Shown piece after piece: positions 43,186 through 52,350 of a stretch of 64,000 bases of DNA; within the stretch, counting starts at the first letter, position 1; each line of letters opens with the position of its first letter. The stretch is taken from assembly GCA_963663525.2 (NCBI GenBank), contig CAXXHC010000004.1:124001-188000 (forward strand). Reading direction: 5' to 3'. The stretch is from G963663525 sp963663525. Lineage in GTDB: Bacteria; Myxococcota_A; SURF-8; G963663525. The notes under the pieces were generated by a model, which was given only the letters and a program-made list of their open reading frames with translations, did no database searches and was not told where the DNA came from. The translations under genes were made by a program, and so were the position numbers.

Positions 43186-44175
43186 GTGAAAGAAGGCGCG
43201 TCCTCCTTCAAACTTACGAAAATCCTGCGCGTGCTGGGTTTGCTGATTCTCGTGGCGATCCTCTGGCGGGTGGACTGGTCCAAGCTCTCCGGGATTCTCC
43301 AACGCATCGACCTGCCCATGCTGGTGGCGGCGATCGTGCTGAACCTCGCGATGATTCTCACCAAAGGGCTGCGCTGGTGGGTGCTGATGCGCTCGCAGGG
43401 GATTCCCGCCCGCGCCGTGGATGCCTTGAAAATCTATACTTCGGCCCAATATTTCGGCATGATTACCCCGGCCAGAGTAGGGGAGTTTCTGAAAATCATC
43501 TGGATCAAGCACTATGGGCTGGCCTCGAAGTCGGTAGGGCTCAGTTCCGTGTTGGTCGATCGCTTGCTGGATCTCCAACTATTGTTTATTCTTGGATTTT
43601 TCGGGATCTGGAAGCTCGATTTGTTCGGTTCCTTCGGCTGGGCGTTTCTGGCGGGCAGCGTCGGAATCGTCGCAGTGTCCCTCGTGGCGTTGAACCGTGA
43701 AATTGCAGGGAAAATCCTCGATACGCTATTCAAGGCCATGCTGTTTCGCAAGCTGAAAGCCGACGCGGACGAGCTTTTCGCCAGTTTTCGCGAGGCGATG
43801 CTTGCATTGATTCAGCCAAGGCTTGCGATTGCCGCAATCATGACGTTGGTCATTTACGCGGGCTTCTTTTTAGGGTGTTGGTGTCTGGCGGTAAGTCTTG
43901 GAATTTCGGTGCCTTATGTCGATATTGCGATGTTTGTAGCGGTCGCTACGCTGGTGGCGCTGATTCCGGTGACGGTATCGGGAATCGGTACCAGGGAAGC
44001 GACGCTGATTTACTTGTTTTCGATTATAGGAGTAGGACGCGAGGAAGCTGTGGCTTTTTCGTTGTTGCTGTTTGTAAACTTCTTTTTGCTGCTTGGGTCG
44101 CTGGGCTATGTCGTGTGGCTGTTCACACCGATGAAAAAGCCGGAAGCCGACGACCTGCGGCTGGATAAAGCCTGA
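43186..44175 (+). CDS. Flippase-like membrane protein (UPF0104/AglD family)
   Basis: A 329-residue integral membrane protein with about eight helices, of the lysylphosphatidylglycerol-synthase transmembrane/UPF0104 family: WRVDWSKLSGIL at the start, LKIYTSAQYFGMITPARVGEFLK, SSVLVDRLLDL, and GIGTREATLIYLFS. Proteins of this family often lie next to glycosyltransferases and are annotated as 'flippase-like'. It starts at GTG 43186, 3 bp after the GT2 stop. The context suggests moving or modifying lipid-linked sugars; this is inference. Confidence 0.85.
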   Translation: MKEGASSFKLTKILRVLGLLILVAILWRVDWSKLSGILQRIDLPMLVAAIVLNLAMILTKGLRWWVLMRSQGIPARAVDALKIYTSAQYFGMITPARVGEFLKIIWIKHYGLASKSVGLSSVLVDRLLDLQLLFILGFFGIWKLDLFGSFGWAFLAGSVGIVAVSLVALNREIAGKILDTLFKAMLFRKLKADADELFASFREAMLALIQPRLAIAAIMTLVIYAGFFLGCWCLAVSLGISVPYVDIAMFVAVATLVALIPVTVSGIGTREATLIYLFSIIGVGREEAVAFSLLLFVNFFLLLGSLGYVVWLFTPMKKPEADDLRLDKA

Positions 44176-44179
44176 ACTC

Positions 44180-46954
44180 ATGGATATCCACCACGCACCG
44201 GAAAATCTGCCCGGCGAGGATCGAAAATCCCACCGGCGGCTTTGGATCGTGCTGATCGGCGCGCTGTTCGCCGTGTACATGCTTTTCAGCCTCGCCAACA
44301 CCGCCCAGGACTGGCTGTTTCACCATCAGGGCTGGGCCGGGGCTCGGCGCTCGCATAACGCTCAAAATTACCTCCGCTACGGGTACATCGATTCCAAGCT
44401 GGGAACGATGGACAACCTTGGGGAGCACTACGGCAAGGACGGTAAGGCGGATCGGTACGATTATTACTGGCATCATCCCCCGATGACGAACCTGATTCTG
44501 TCCGTGGTGTTCAAGACTTTCGGAGAAGGCCCCGCCAAGGCGCGGCTGACCATGGCGGCGCTCTCATGGGCCGCGCTGCTGTTTTTGTTCTTCGGTTTCA
44601 GGAAAATCTGGGGCTACGACAAGACCTTCTTTTCATTGCTGTATTTGACTTTCATTCCCATTTATTCCACCTATCTGAACTTCGTGAACTACGAGATGGT
44701 GATTTTCGCCTCGATGGCGGGAATGATTTTCTTTTACGAACGATACCTTGTAAAGCCTCGCCCGGCGTATGCGGCGATGATCTTCCTGTTCATGTTCACG
44801 GGGTGCTTCACCGATTACCCGATGTTTCCCTTCCTGTTCTTTTTCTGGCTGTTCACGGGGATCGCAAGGCTGTCCCACGACCGGAAGAATTGGAAATTTC
44901 ATCTGGTGTTCGTGCTGGCGGTATTTATCACGCTGGCGCTCGTGGTCTGGCATCTCAAAGGAATGCAGGACAGTTGGAAGAGTTTCTTCAACCTGTTCCA
45001 GGGACGCCACAAGATGGGCGGGAGCGGAATCGTACCCTACAAAAAGCTGATGAATCGCTGGAACTATTATTATGCCTTTTTCACGCCGATGGCCTATTTC
45101 CTGTCGAGCGTCTACCTCGTGGACCTCGTGGGACGTCTGTGGAAACGGCGCGTCGATCGTGGCGACGGCTACATCATGTCGTTCGCCGGAACCGGTCTTT
45201 GCTATGCGATTCCGTTAAAATCCGCCGCCTACATCCACGAATACACCGCCTGGTACATGGCCCCGTTTTTTGCCTTTGCGTCGGGCGTGGGGCTGGTACG
45301 ATTGGCAAAGCTTTTCTCCCGTTTCAGCCGTCCGGTTTCGGTAGGTGTTCTTGTGCTGTTCGGCGTGGCCGCCGTGGCGTATGGAACGCCGAAATTCTTC
45401 GTCAAACGCGCCCACCCGATCTACGAGTACTCCAAGTCCATCGAATCGATGCATTCGGGGACCAAGTTCGATTACGAACTTGATTACGACCTCGCCGGGT
45501 TGCTCGTTCAAAAGAACAGCGATCCTTCCGAATACGTGCTGGTGACGGCGGGTGGATTGCGCCAGGAATTCCATTACTACATCGACCGCCGGTTCAAATC
45601 GATTCCGCAGGAACAGTTCAATTCCATGCTTCGCACGAAGAAATACGGTCGTTATCTCGTGCATACCCACCACGTGGACGAAAACTTCCTCGCACATCTC
45701 TGCAAGACCTATCCGTTCATATCGTACCGGCATTTCTATGTTTTCAACCTTCAACGCGATTGGGACCACTGCACGGTCAAGCGAAAGGTGATCCATCCGC
45801 GTTCCGATGTCGCCCGCTATTTCACGTCGATGGTGCATGGTCCTTACGAACTGGTTGACGACCCGGAAGAGTCGCTGGACCTCTCCCTGCAATGGGGCAA
45901 AGACGACAGCGTGCGGTATTGGAAGGAGCGCATCGATCCTTCCCGCGAAGGGCTCCCGGCGGCGGTTATGCGTTATAACCTTTTGATATCTCAAGGGAAA
46001 AAGGCGGATCTCGGCGAGGTTGCAGGATACCTTCGTTCCCCTGGTAAAGGAAACCGGCTAGGAGATTTCCTTTGGCACGGCTTCCGTATCGACGATCTCG
46101 CCGACGGGCGCAAGGAACTGACGCTGGTGCTTTCCGCCCAGCGGCGTATCGCAGCGGGGCATTGGGTGTTCTTGTATGGACTACCCCGGCAGGAGGATCT
46201 CGACCTGCGCGAGGAGTTGGGAGAAACGACGTTGAAAATTCTTCCCAAGGTTCCCACTTTCGATTGGGTTCCGGGGAGGCTGTATGTGGTCCGAAGAGTC
46301 TTGAATCTGCATCGGGGACAGTGGGATCTTTCCTTTGCGATGCGTATCAAGGACCGTCTGACTTCTTTCGATATAAAAGACCGGCATCCCGAATTCCCCC
46401 TTCGCTGCAAACGCCTGTCGGTTGAGGAAGGCGAGCGCCTGGCCGAGGCGAAAGAAAGCATGGAACAATGGAGGGAACAAGTCTCCGGTGAGGCAGAACT
46501 CTTTGAAATGCTTAAGGAAAACTATCCCGAACTCGATCCCCGCGCGAAAAAGATGGCTCAGGGACAGGAGTTGTGGGGTTGTTACGCTGTAGCTGTTCCA
46601 GGGGGCTTCAGGCTTTCGCTGCTGATAAACGACATCGACCTTGCGGGGTACCCTTTGGTGTACCGTCTCAAGGGAAAAGCGAAAATCCGAAAAAAAGGAC
46701 GATCGCCGAACTATGAGGAAGCGCTCGGTGGCGGGTTGGTATCGCAAAAGGCGAAGCCGGGCGACTGGTACTGGGTCGAGAACAAGGTTTCCATCGATCC
46801 ATCCGCATACCATCTCAAATTGACGATTGAAGGCGACGAACCCTTGTTTGCGCTCGATCCGAAAGGGAAACAGCGCCTTTTCATTGCGTATGAAGAGTTG
46901 GGAGCCCGTTTCCCATTCGACTGGATTCATGCATGGGACATCAATTTCGAGTAA
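44180..46954 (+). CDS. GT39/ArnT-like membrane glycosyltransferase with large C-terminal domain
   Basis: A 924-residue protein. The first 400 residues have about ten membrane helices and the GT-C pattern: a first periplasmic loop rich in Asp, Tyr and His (RYDYYWHHPP), the FVNYEM and FTDYPM turns, and AAYIHEYTAWYMAPF. This resembles Dol-P-Man mannosyltransferases and ArnT, which transfer sugars from a lipid carrier on the periplasmic side. The remaining 500 residues are soluble and unrecognised, with possible beta-sandwich stretches. It ends the cluster and should be the step that attaches the sugar to a surface acceptor. Confidence 0.8.
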   Translation: MDIHHAPENLPGEDRKSHRRLWIVLIGALFAVYMLFSLANTAQDWLFHHQGWAGARRSHNAQNYLRYGYIDSKLGTMDNLGEHYGKDGKADRYDYYWHHPPMTNLILSVVFKTFGEGPAKARLTMAALSWAALLFLFFGFRKIWGYDKTFFSLLYLTFIPIYSTYLNFVNYEMVIFASMAGMIFFYERYLVKPRPAYAAMIFLFMFTGCFTDYPMFPFLFFFWLFTGIARLSHDRKNWKFHLVFVLAVFITLALVVWHLKGMQDSWKSFFNLFQGRHKMGGSGIVPYKKLMNRWNYYYAFFTPMAYFLSSVYLVDLVGRLWKRRVDRGDGYIMSFAGTGLCYAIPLKSAAYIHEYTAWYMAPFFAFASGVGLVRLAKLFSRFSRPVSVGVLVLFGVAAVAYGTPKFFVKRAHPIYEYSKSIESMHSGTKFDYELDYDLAGLLVQKNSDPSEYVLVTAGGLRQEFHYYIDRRFKSIPQEQFNSMLRTKKYGRYLVHTHHVDENFLAHLCKTYPFISYRHFYVFNLQRDWDHCTVKRKVIHPRSDVARYFTSMVHGPYELVDDPEESLDLSLQWGKDDSVRYWKERIDPSREGLPAAVMRYNLLISQGKKADLGEVAGYLRSPGKGNRLGDFLWHGFRIDDLADGRKELTLVLSAQRRIAAGHWVFLYGLPRQEDLDLREELGETTLKILPKVPTFDWVPGRLYVVRRVLNLHRGQWDLSFAMRIKDRLTSFDIKDRHPEFPLRCKRLSVEEGERLAEAKESMEQWREQVSGEAELFEMLKENYPELDPRAKKMAQGQELWGCYAVAVPGGFRLSLLINDIDLAGYPLVYRLKGKAKIRKKGRSPNYEEALGGGLVSQKAKPGDWYWVENKVSIDPSAYHLKLTIEGDEPLFALDPKGKQRLFIAYEELGARFPFDWIHAWDINFE

Positions 46955-47100
46955 ATCGAAATTCTATGGATAGGGGGGCATATGACGAAAAATGGGGATT
47001 TTTTTCGAAAAGACCTTGCAAATCGTCTCGTTTCGAGGCATACCCGCCTTGCCTTTCACGGTGGCAGTATTCATAAGGACGAATCGATAACGGAATCGGC

Positions 47101-48273
47101 ATGAGCGGAGACGCGAAAAACCGGAAGCGGTCCTTGTTCGATTGGGACGTTCTGGACGTGTTGCTCGGCGAGCGCACGGCCATCGACCTGCCGCGCCTGC
47201 GAACCGATACGGACGAAAAAGCCCGAAGCTTTTTAAGGGCTTACGGCTACGACCCAGGGCGTGAATCGGATCGTGAGGAAATCCACAACCTGAAAAATCA
47301 GGCCATAGGGTTCATCGAGCGAAACCTGCTTCAGAATCCCGACCGCCCGGAAGAAAGCATGGAAATTCCACCCGCCGTGCGGGAATCGGAAGATCCGGCG
47401 CAACTTCTGATCTGGGCTTCCGGCGAACGAGGCGAGTTGCAAAACTGGTCTTGCTCGGTGCTGCGGGTGATGCACACCATGACCCACGTCACCAACGATC
47501 TCGACCTGCACTTTTTCCCCCACATTCAGAATCAGATTCTCAACGTGGTGCTTCGCTGGGTCTACACCGATCCCACCGGCGATTTGTATTTGGGCGAGGA
47601 CGAAACCGGCATCCGATTGTACATTCTGGACATCAAAAGCCAGAAAAGCCACGAAAGCACCGCGTTGAAATTACTGCACAAACGCGAGCACATCGGGGCG
47701 GATATCTTCGACCGCCTAGGCTTTCGTTTCGTGACGTTTACCAAGGCCGAAGCTTTAATGGCGCTGAATTTCTTCCACGAAAAGTTCGCCATCGCCTTCG
47801 CCAACGTGAAATCCACCCGTTCTCGCAACACGCTGATCGATGTCGCCCGTTTCAGGGAACTGGGCGAACCATGGTTCGAGAAATTCGACGATGGCGCCAT
47901 CGATGAAGCGGAGTTGATGCAGCAACTGGATCGAATCAGCGGCGACGACTCCTGCCAGAGCCACACGTCCGAAGACATCATCCGGGAACGCAACCTGTAT
48001 TCGAGCACCAGCTACCATTCGATTCAGTTCACGGTGCGACAGCTTGTGAGGGTGCGCTCCGCGCCGGTCAATCGGATGATGGCCCGGAAGTCGAATAAAA
48101 ACCTCATCGAATACCGCTTTTTCTTTCCCTTCGAGGTGCAGATTCTCGACAAAGCAAGCTACATCGAAAGTCGGAGGGGACGGGCGAGTCACGCCGAGTA
48201 CAAGCGTTCGCAGATCCGTGCGGTACGAAAGAGGATTTTCCCGTGGCTTGAGTCGGACGACACAGGGGATTGA
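47101..48273 (+). CDS. Myxobacterial-type conserved protein (TIGR04552-like)
   Basis: A 390-residue cytoplasmic protein without signal or membrane segments. It resembles, from memory, the TIGR04552 family of deltaproteobacteria. The central stretch is VLRVMHTMTHVTNDLD, then KSQKSHESTALKLLHKREHIGADIFDRLGFRFVTFTKAEA; the DRLGFRFVT wording is like the D.xGxR.xT core of RelA/SpoT nucleotidyltransferases, so alarmone-type chemistry is a possibility only. A CATAAG -10 box and TTGCCT -35 box lie about 30-55 bp before the ATG, so it is likely transcribed on its own. Confidence 0.55.
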   Translation: MSGDAKNRKRSLFDWDVLDVLLGERTAIDLPRLRTDTDEKARSFLRAYGYDPGRESDREEIHNLKNQAIGFIERNLLQNPDRPEESMEIPPAVRESEDPAQLLIWASGERGELQNWSCSVLRVMHTMTHVTNDLDLHFFPHIQNQILNVVLRWVYTDPTGDLYLGEDETGIRLYILDIKSQKSHESTALKLLHKREHIGADIFDRLGFRFVTFTKAEALMALNFFHEKFAIAFANVKSTRSRNTLIDVARFRELGEPWFEKFDDGAIDEAELMQQLDRISGDDSCQSHTSEDIIRERNLYSSTSYHSIQFTVRQLVRVRSAPVNRMMARKSNKNLIEYRFFFPFEVQILDKASYIESRRGRASHAEYKRSQIRAVRKRIFPWLESDDTGD

Positions 48274-48321
48274 TCCGGGACGGGCAAGGATCGATACAAT
48301 TATGGAATAACCATGGGGATT

Positions 48322-48350
48322 TTGCATACGACGGGCACTCATGGTATGAT
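48322..48350 (+). promoter_or_regulatory. Sigma70-like promoter of the giant Cys-repeat lipoprotein
   Basis: TTGCAT (48322-48327) and TATGAT (48345-48350) with 17 bp between, 90 bp before the ATG at 48440. Confidence 0.55.
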
Positions 48351-48439
48351 TACGCCGCGATAATGAAAAACACCCCTGTCGAACGGTCCCGACGTTTGGC
48401 GGCAGAGTGGTTGAGGGATTCCATCTCAAAGAGGTGAAC

Positions 48440-51400
48440 ATGAACAAGTACTTGTTATGGCTGCTTTTTTTGATTTTGTTTGGCATGGCGTGTTCCGAGC
48501 AGGACAAAAAAATCCCCGAATTCAATGTTTCCGAACCCTGCGAGGTGGGAACCCGCAAATGTTCCGGACCATTCGTGGTGAGTTGCGTGTCCACGGGGCG
48601 ATGGGAAACAACCGTGTATTGCGACTTGGGGTGCGCCCTGGGACGTTGCAATGAGGAAGAGGTTCCCCCCGGAGACGAGTGCGAGGAAGGCGAGGAAGGC
48701 GATGCCCTCTGCAATGACGGACTCCTCTGCAACGGAGAGGAAAAATGCGAAAACGGCTACTGCGTATCCGGGACGCCAGCCGCCGCCAATACGGAATGCG
48801 ACGATGGCAATGAGTGCACCGAAAATGATAGCTGTTTGTTGGACGAAAACAACCAGATGGTCTGCCTTGGAGAAGCCAAGGATGGCGATGTGTGCGACGA
48901 TGGCAATGAGTGCACTTCGGAAGATGCCTGCACCACTGCCGGGGCTTGTGTCGGCGTTCCCATCATGGATGGAACCGAGTGCGATAGAGACGGCAATATT
49001 TGCAACGGAACCAAGATTTGCACGTTCGGCGAATGTAAAATCGATCCCGATTCCCTGCCTCCGGAGGGGGATATCTGGCCCGATGGAACGCTCTGCGACG
49101 ATGGCGACGTGTGCAACGGTACTGGAATTTGCGATGCCGGAGAGTGCAAGAGTATCACCCAGAATCTGGCGGATGGAACCTCCTGCGACGATGGAGACAT
49201 TTGCAATGGGATCGAAGTCTGTCAGGGTTCGTCATGTAAATCAGTAGATCCTGCTCCTTCCGGAACCCCCTGCGACCGCAATGACGGGTGCTCTGCCAGC
49301 GGCTATTGCGATGGCCATGGCGTGTGCATATTGGTGGATGTCGCGCCGAACGGTACGTCATGCGATGATGGCAACGATTGCACGACGGGTGAGACCTGTA
49401 AAATCGGAATATGCAAGGATGGAAACAGCGACGGTACCGATGGTAACACATGCGACGATGGAAAAGCCTGTACCGGCGACGGGGTATGCAGCAGCGGAAC
49501 CTGTTTCAACGCCCAGCCGATCGACGATGGAACCGCCTGCAACGACAGCAATCCCTGTACGGAATCGGGAAGCTGTTTGAACGGTTTTTGCATGATGGGG
49601 CAAATCCTTCCCAACAATACGAGTTGCGAGGATGGAAACTGGTGCAACGGCGATGAAAAATGCATCGACGGCGTGTGCAATTTCTATCCCGATGCAACCC
49701 GTGTCAACCAGTCGTGCGATGTAGATGACGAACCGTGCAATGGCAGCGAATACTGTACCGAGGATGGCCTGTGCGTGCACAATATCTCCCCGGAATTCGG
49801 TGTGGCATGCGAACTGCCGACGGGATTCGACAAGCCGGAGGATTTCACTCGGGAACGGGACATGGGTCAGTGCTTCTACGAAACCTGCATGTATTGCGGA
49901 TGGACGAAGGAACCGCTCTACGGAGGTTCGAAAGGCCGCAACGGCTTGAAAGTCTTAACGGACAGCGTGGGCGATACTCATATTTTCTACATCGATGGCG
50001 CCAGCAAGGCTCTGATGCACCGCAGCCGCGGTAGCAACGGTATCTGGGGTGAGGAACCGGTGATTTCTTTCGAAGAAGACAACGGTTCGATACGGTATCC
50101 CAGGCTTTCCAGCGATCCGAAAATCCTCGTGGATTCCCAGAATAATTTCCACGTGTTCTATTACGATCGCGATGAAAAGGGGTTGTATTACATCACGGAC
50201 AAGAATGGATACTGGGGAGTTGACGAACCGCAATTGCTTCAGACGATCGGAGCGAAGAATTTCTACAATTACGAGGTCGCGATCGATTTGCAGTCCACGA
50301 TCAACAAGCTCTGGCTCGTTTTCGAAGACCCAAGCTTCGGCGTCGTGTACATGACCAAAACCGAATCCGGCACCTGGATCGGAGGAGGTGAAAACTATAA
50401 AGTATTCAATTATGCGGACAACTGGGCCAAGCCTTCATGGCCGCTTTCCATTGCCATCAACAATGTTGGAAGCCTTCTGGTTTCTTTCGTGGAGTTGACG
50501 CCCGGCACCAACCCCACCAAATACCGACTGGTGTATGCCATCGATCCGCAGGGGCTCGCTTCGTTCACCGACCCTGCATCGGGACGTTTCAACCTCAGCG
50601 AACTCGGAAACGGGACGAGTCTGTACCGGAAAGTCAAAGTGGTTCCGGGAAAAAGCGGTGCGATCGCGATTTTCCTTTCCGAAAGCACCGGGACGGCTCT
50701 CGAAACCAAGTTGGAGTTCGTCACGTCCGATCTCTCTCAATGTGGCGCGGCAGTCGATCTGCCATTGGCTTTGACCCATCTTGCAGGTGGATTCGATGCG
50801 TTGCATATCGAAAACAACGGTTTCGGGGTGGTCGCGTTCGATGAAAACCGCTATGGGTATTTCACGCTGGATGTCAACGACAGCACTTGCGACGTTCGAG
50901 TCGACGGAACCTTCGAAAGAAGCTGGGCGAAAGCGGCCCAGCGAGTGTCCCTGTCTATGCAGCCTCAGACCAAACCGCCGCTCAGTTTCAGGGGACCGCA
51001 AGTGGTTTCGTTGACCGACGATTATCAGGTTATCAACCACTATTATGAAGATTCGTTAGACCAATGGAATTCGTATACCCCCGTCGAGACTTTGTTCAAC
51101 GAAACCGTTGCCATGGCTTACGATGGCGAAGGCACCTTGCATCGGATCATCTCCGAATCGGATCTCAATTCCGGAATGAAAGACCTGTTTTATTCGGACT
51201 CGGACGTCTGGCCTCCCCAGGGAGGAGCACAGACGGTTGTGGAAGACGCAAGCGACGAATACCTGGAAAAGATGGATCTGGTGGTGCGTGAGGATGGAAC
51301 TTCCTATTATGTCTGGGAAGATACCGCGAACCACAAAATCATGATGCTCGATGTCGAGGGAGCCGCGATTCCGTGGAGTACGGACGATGCGGTGGAAATT

Positions 51401-52252
51401 AACAAGGACGGCTGGGCGTTGAGCCAGAGCTACATGCCCGGAAACTTCGTGATGCATGGCGAGGGAGACGAACAGCGCATCGCCTACACCTACGGTTCGG
51501 GCATGTTCGTCAATATGGGGTATGGAAGCGAAAGCCAGGTGGAATACACCGAGCTGAGCGAGCCGGGAAACGGGTTGACGGACGTCGTGACGACCGTCAA
51601 TGTCTGGGAAGATGATTTTTCGGCCTTTGTAGCCCGCAAAATGGCAAGTGGTGCAACGTATTCTCTGGAATACTTCGAAAAAACGGACAACGGATACGTG
51701 GTTTCGAGTGTCTGGGTCAACGCCAGCGATTACAACGTGGACATTCGGCAGCTTTTCCATTGGAATGCCGCCGGAGAGGGATGGCTGAACCTGCTGATTC
51801 TTGGCGTAGGTGTCGAGAGTGGTGCGAAAAACGATTGGGTTTTGCATCATTGGCAGAGAAAGAACGGAACGTGGACCTGCCTCACCGAGGACGCCCCCCT
51901 GCGCATCGAGGATGTCAATACCGATGACGACCGTATCCTAGGGTACCGCGTGATCGGCGCTTTGGATGAAAATCTGGCTCCCCATTTCATCGCTCAGCGC
52001 ACGAACGATCCGGACGTTTGGACCTATTTCAACTATGCGTCCAATGCACTATGGTTTACTTTCAGTTACCTCGACGACCTCGGTGTGAGCGTTTACGAGG
52101 TGCCGGAACTGGCCGAACCGATGCCGACCGACGGATCGCATCCGACGTATCCGCGTATGGTCGTTCGCAAGCATGGCGATATGACCGTGGAAACGATGGA
52201 CGACGACTACACCGTCTGGCGCGTGCGGTACCAGTGCGTTCCGGTTCGGTAA
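48440..52252 (+). CDS. Giant lipoprotein with about a dozen CxDGxxC repeats and a C-terminal propeller-like region
   Basis: A protein of 1270 residues. The start at 48440 has GAGGTG upstream and gives a lipobox GMACS (Cys 17). Residues about 75-480 contain tandem Cys-rich repeats of the form C(D/N)DG(N/D)xC(N/T)GxxxC..G.C (for example CDDGDVCNGTGICDAGEC), roughly 20-40 residues each and probably disulfide-bonded. The remaining 750 residues have repeated GxxH(I/V)FYxD and DGTxYYVWED blocks, reading like a beta-propeller of the WD40/BNR style. It is probably a surface adhesin or ligand-binding protein, transcribed alone and followed by a terminator. Confidence 0.85.
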   Translation: MNKYLLWLLFLILFGMACSEQDKKIPEFNVSEPCEVGTRKCSGPFVVSCVSTGRWETTVYCDLGCALGRCNEEEVPPGDECEEGEEGDALCNDGLLCNGEEKCENGYCVSGTPAAANTECDDGNECTENDSCLLDENNQMVCLGEAKDGDVCDDGNECTSEDACTTAGACVGVPIMDGTECDRDGNICNGTKICTFGECKIDPDSLPPEGDIWPDGTLCDDGDVCNGTGICDAGECKSITQNLADGTSCDDGDICNGIEVCQGSSCKSVDPAPSGTPCDRNDGCSASGYCDGHGVCILVDVAPNGTSCDDGNDCTTGETCKIGICKDGNSDGTDGNTCDDGKACTGDGVCSSGTCFNAQPIDDGTACNDSNPCTESGSCLNGFCMMGQILPNNTSCEDGNWCNGDEKCIDGVCNFYPDATRVNQSCDVDDEPCNGSEYCTEDGLCVHNISPEFGVACELPTGFDKPEDFTRERDMGQCFYETCMYCGWTKEPLYGGSKGRNGLKVLTDSVGDTHIFYIDGASKALMHRSRGSNGIWGEEPVISFEEDNGSIRYPRLSSDPKILVDSQNNFHVFYYDRDEKGLYYITDKNGYWGVDEPQLLQTIGAKNFYNYEVAIDLQSTINKLWLVFEDPSFGVVYMTKTESGTWIGGGENYKVFNYADNWAKPSWPLSIAINNVGSLLVSFVELTPGTNPTKYRLVYAIDPQGLASFTDPASGRFNLSELGNGTSLYRKVKVVPGKSGAIAIFLSESTGTALETKLEFVTSDLSQCGAAVDLPLALTHLAGGFDALHIENNGFGVVAFDENRYGYFTLDVNDSTCDVRVDGTFERSWAKAAQRVSLSMQPQTKPPLSFRGPQVVSLTDDYQVINHYYEDSLDQWNSYTPVETLFNETVAMAYDGEGTLHRIISESDLNSGMKDLFYSDSDVWPPQGGAQTVVEDASDEYLEKMDLVVREDGTSYYVWEDTANHKIMMLDVEGAAIPWSTDDAVEINKDGWALSQSYMPGNFVMHGEGDEQRIAYTYGSGMFVNMGYGSESQVEYTELSEPGNGLTDVVTTVNVWEDDFSAFVARKMASGATYSLEYFEKTDNGYVVSSVWVNASDYNVDIRQLFHWNAAGEGWLNLLILGVGVESGAKNDWVLHHWQRKNGTWTCLTEDAPLRIEDVNTDDDRILGYRVIGALDENLAPHFIAQRTNDPDVWTYFNYASNALWFTFSYLDDLGVSVYEVPELAEPMPTDGSHPTYPRMVVRKHGDMTVETMDDDYTVWRVRYQCVPVR

Positions 52253-52289
52253 CGGTCGGGAATTCGCCGGTGTGACCAAAAGTTTCCCT

Positions 52290-52322
52290 GCCCCGTTCGC
52301 CAGCCGCGAACGGGGCTTTTTT
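52290..52322 (+). terminator. Rho-independent terminator
   Basis: GCCCCGTTCG and CGAACGGGGC form a 10-bp stem with a 7-base loop, followed by TTTTTT, 38 bp after the stop of the giant lipoprotein gene. Confidence 0.9.
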
Positions 52323-52350
52323 CGGATAAAACGCGAACAAGTGGAATAAA

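Noticed and set aside
48700..49800. CRISPR-like or minisatellite array
   Set aside because: The periodic DNA is explained by in-frame Cys-rich protein repeats; there are no identical repeats with unique spacers.
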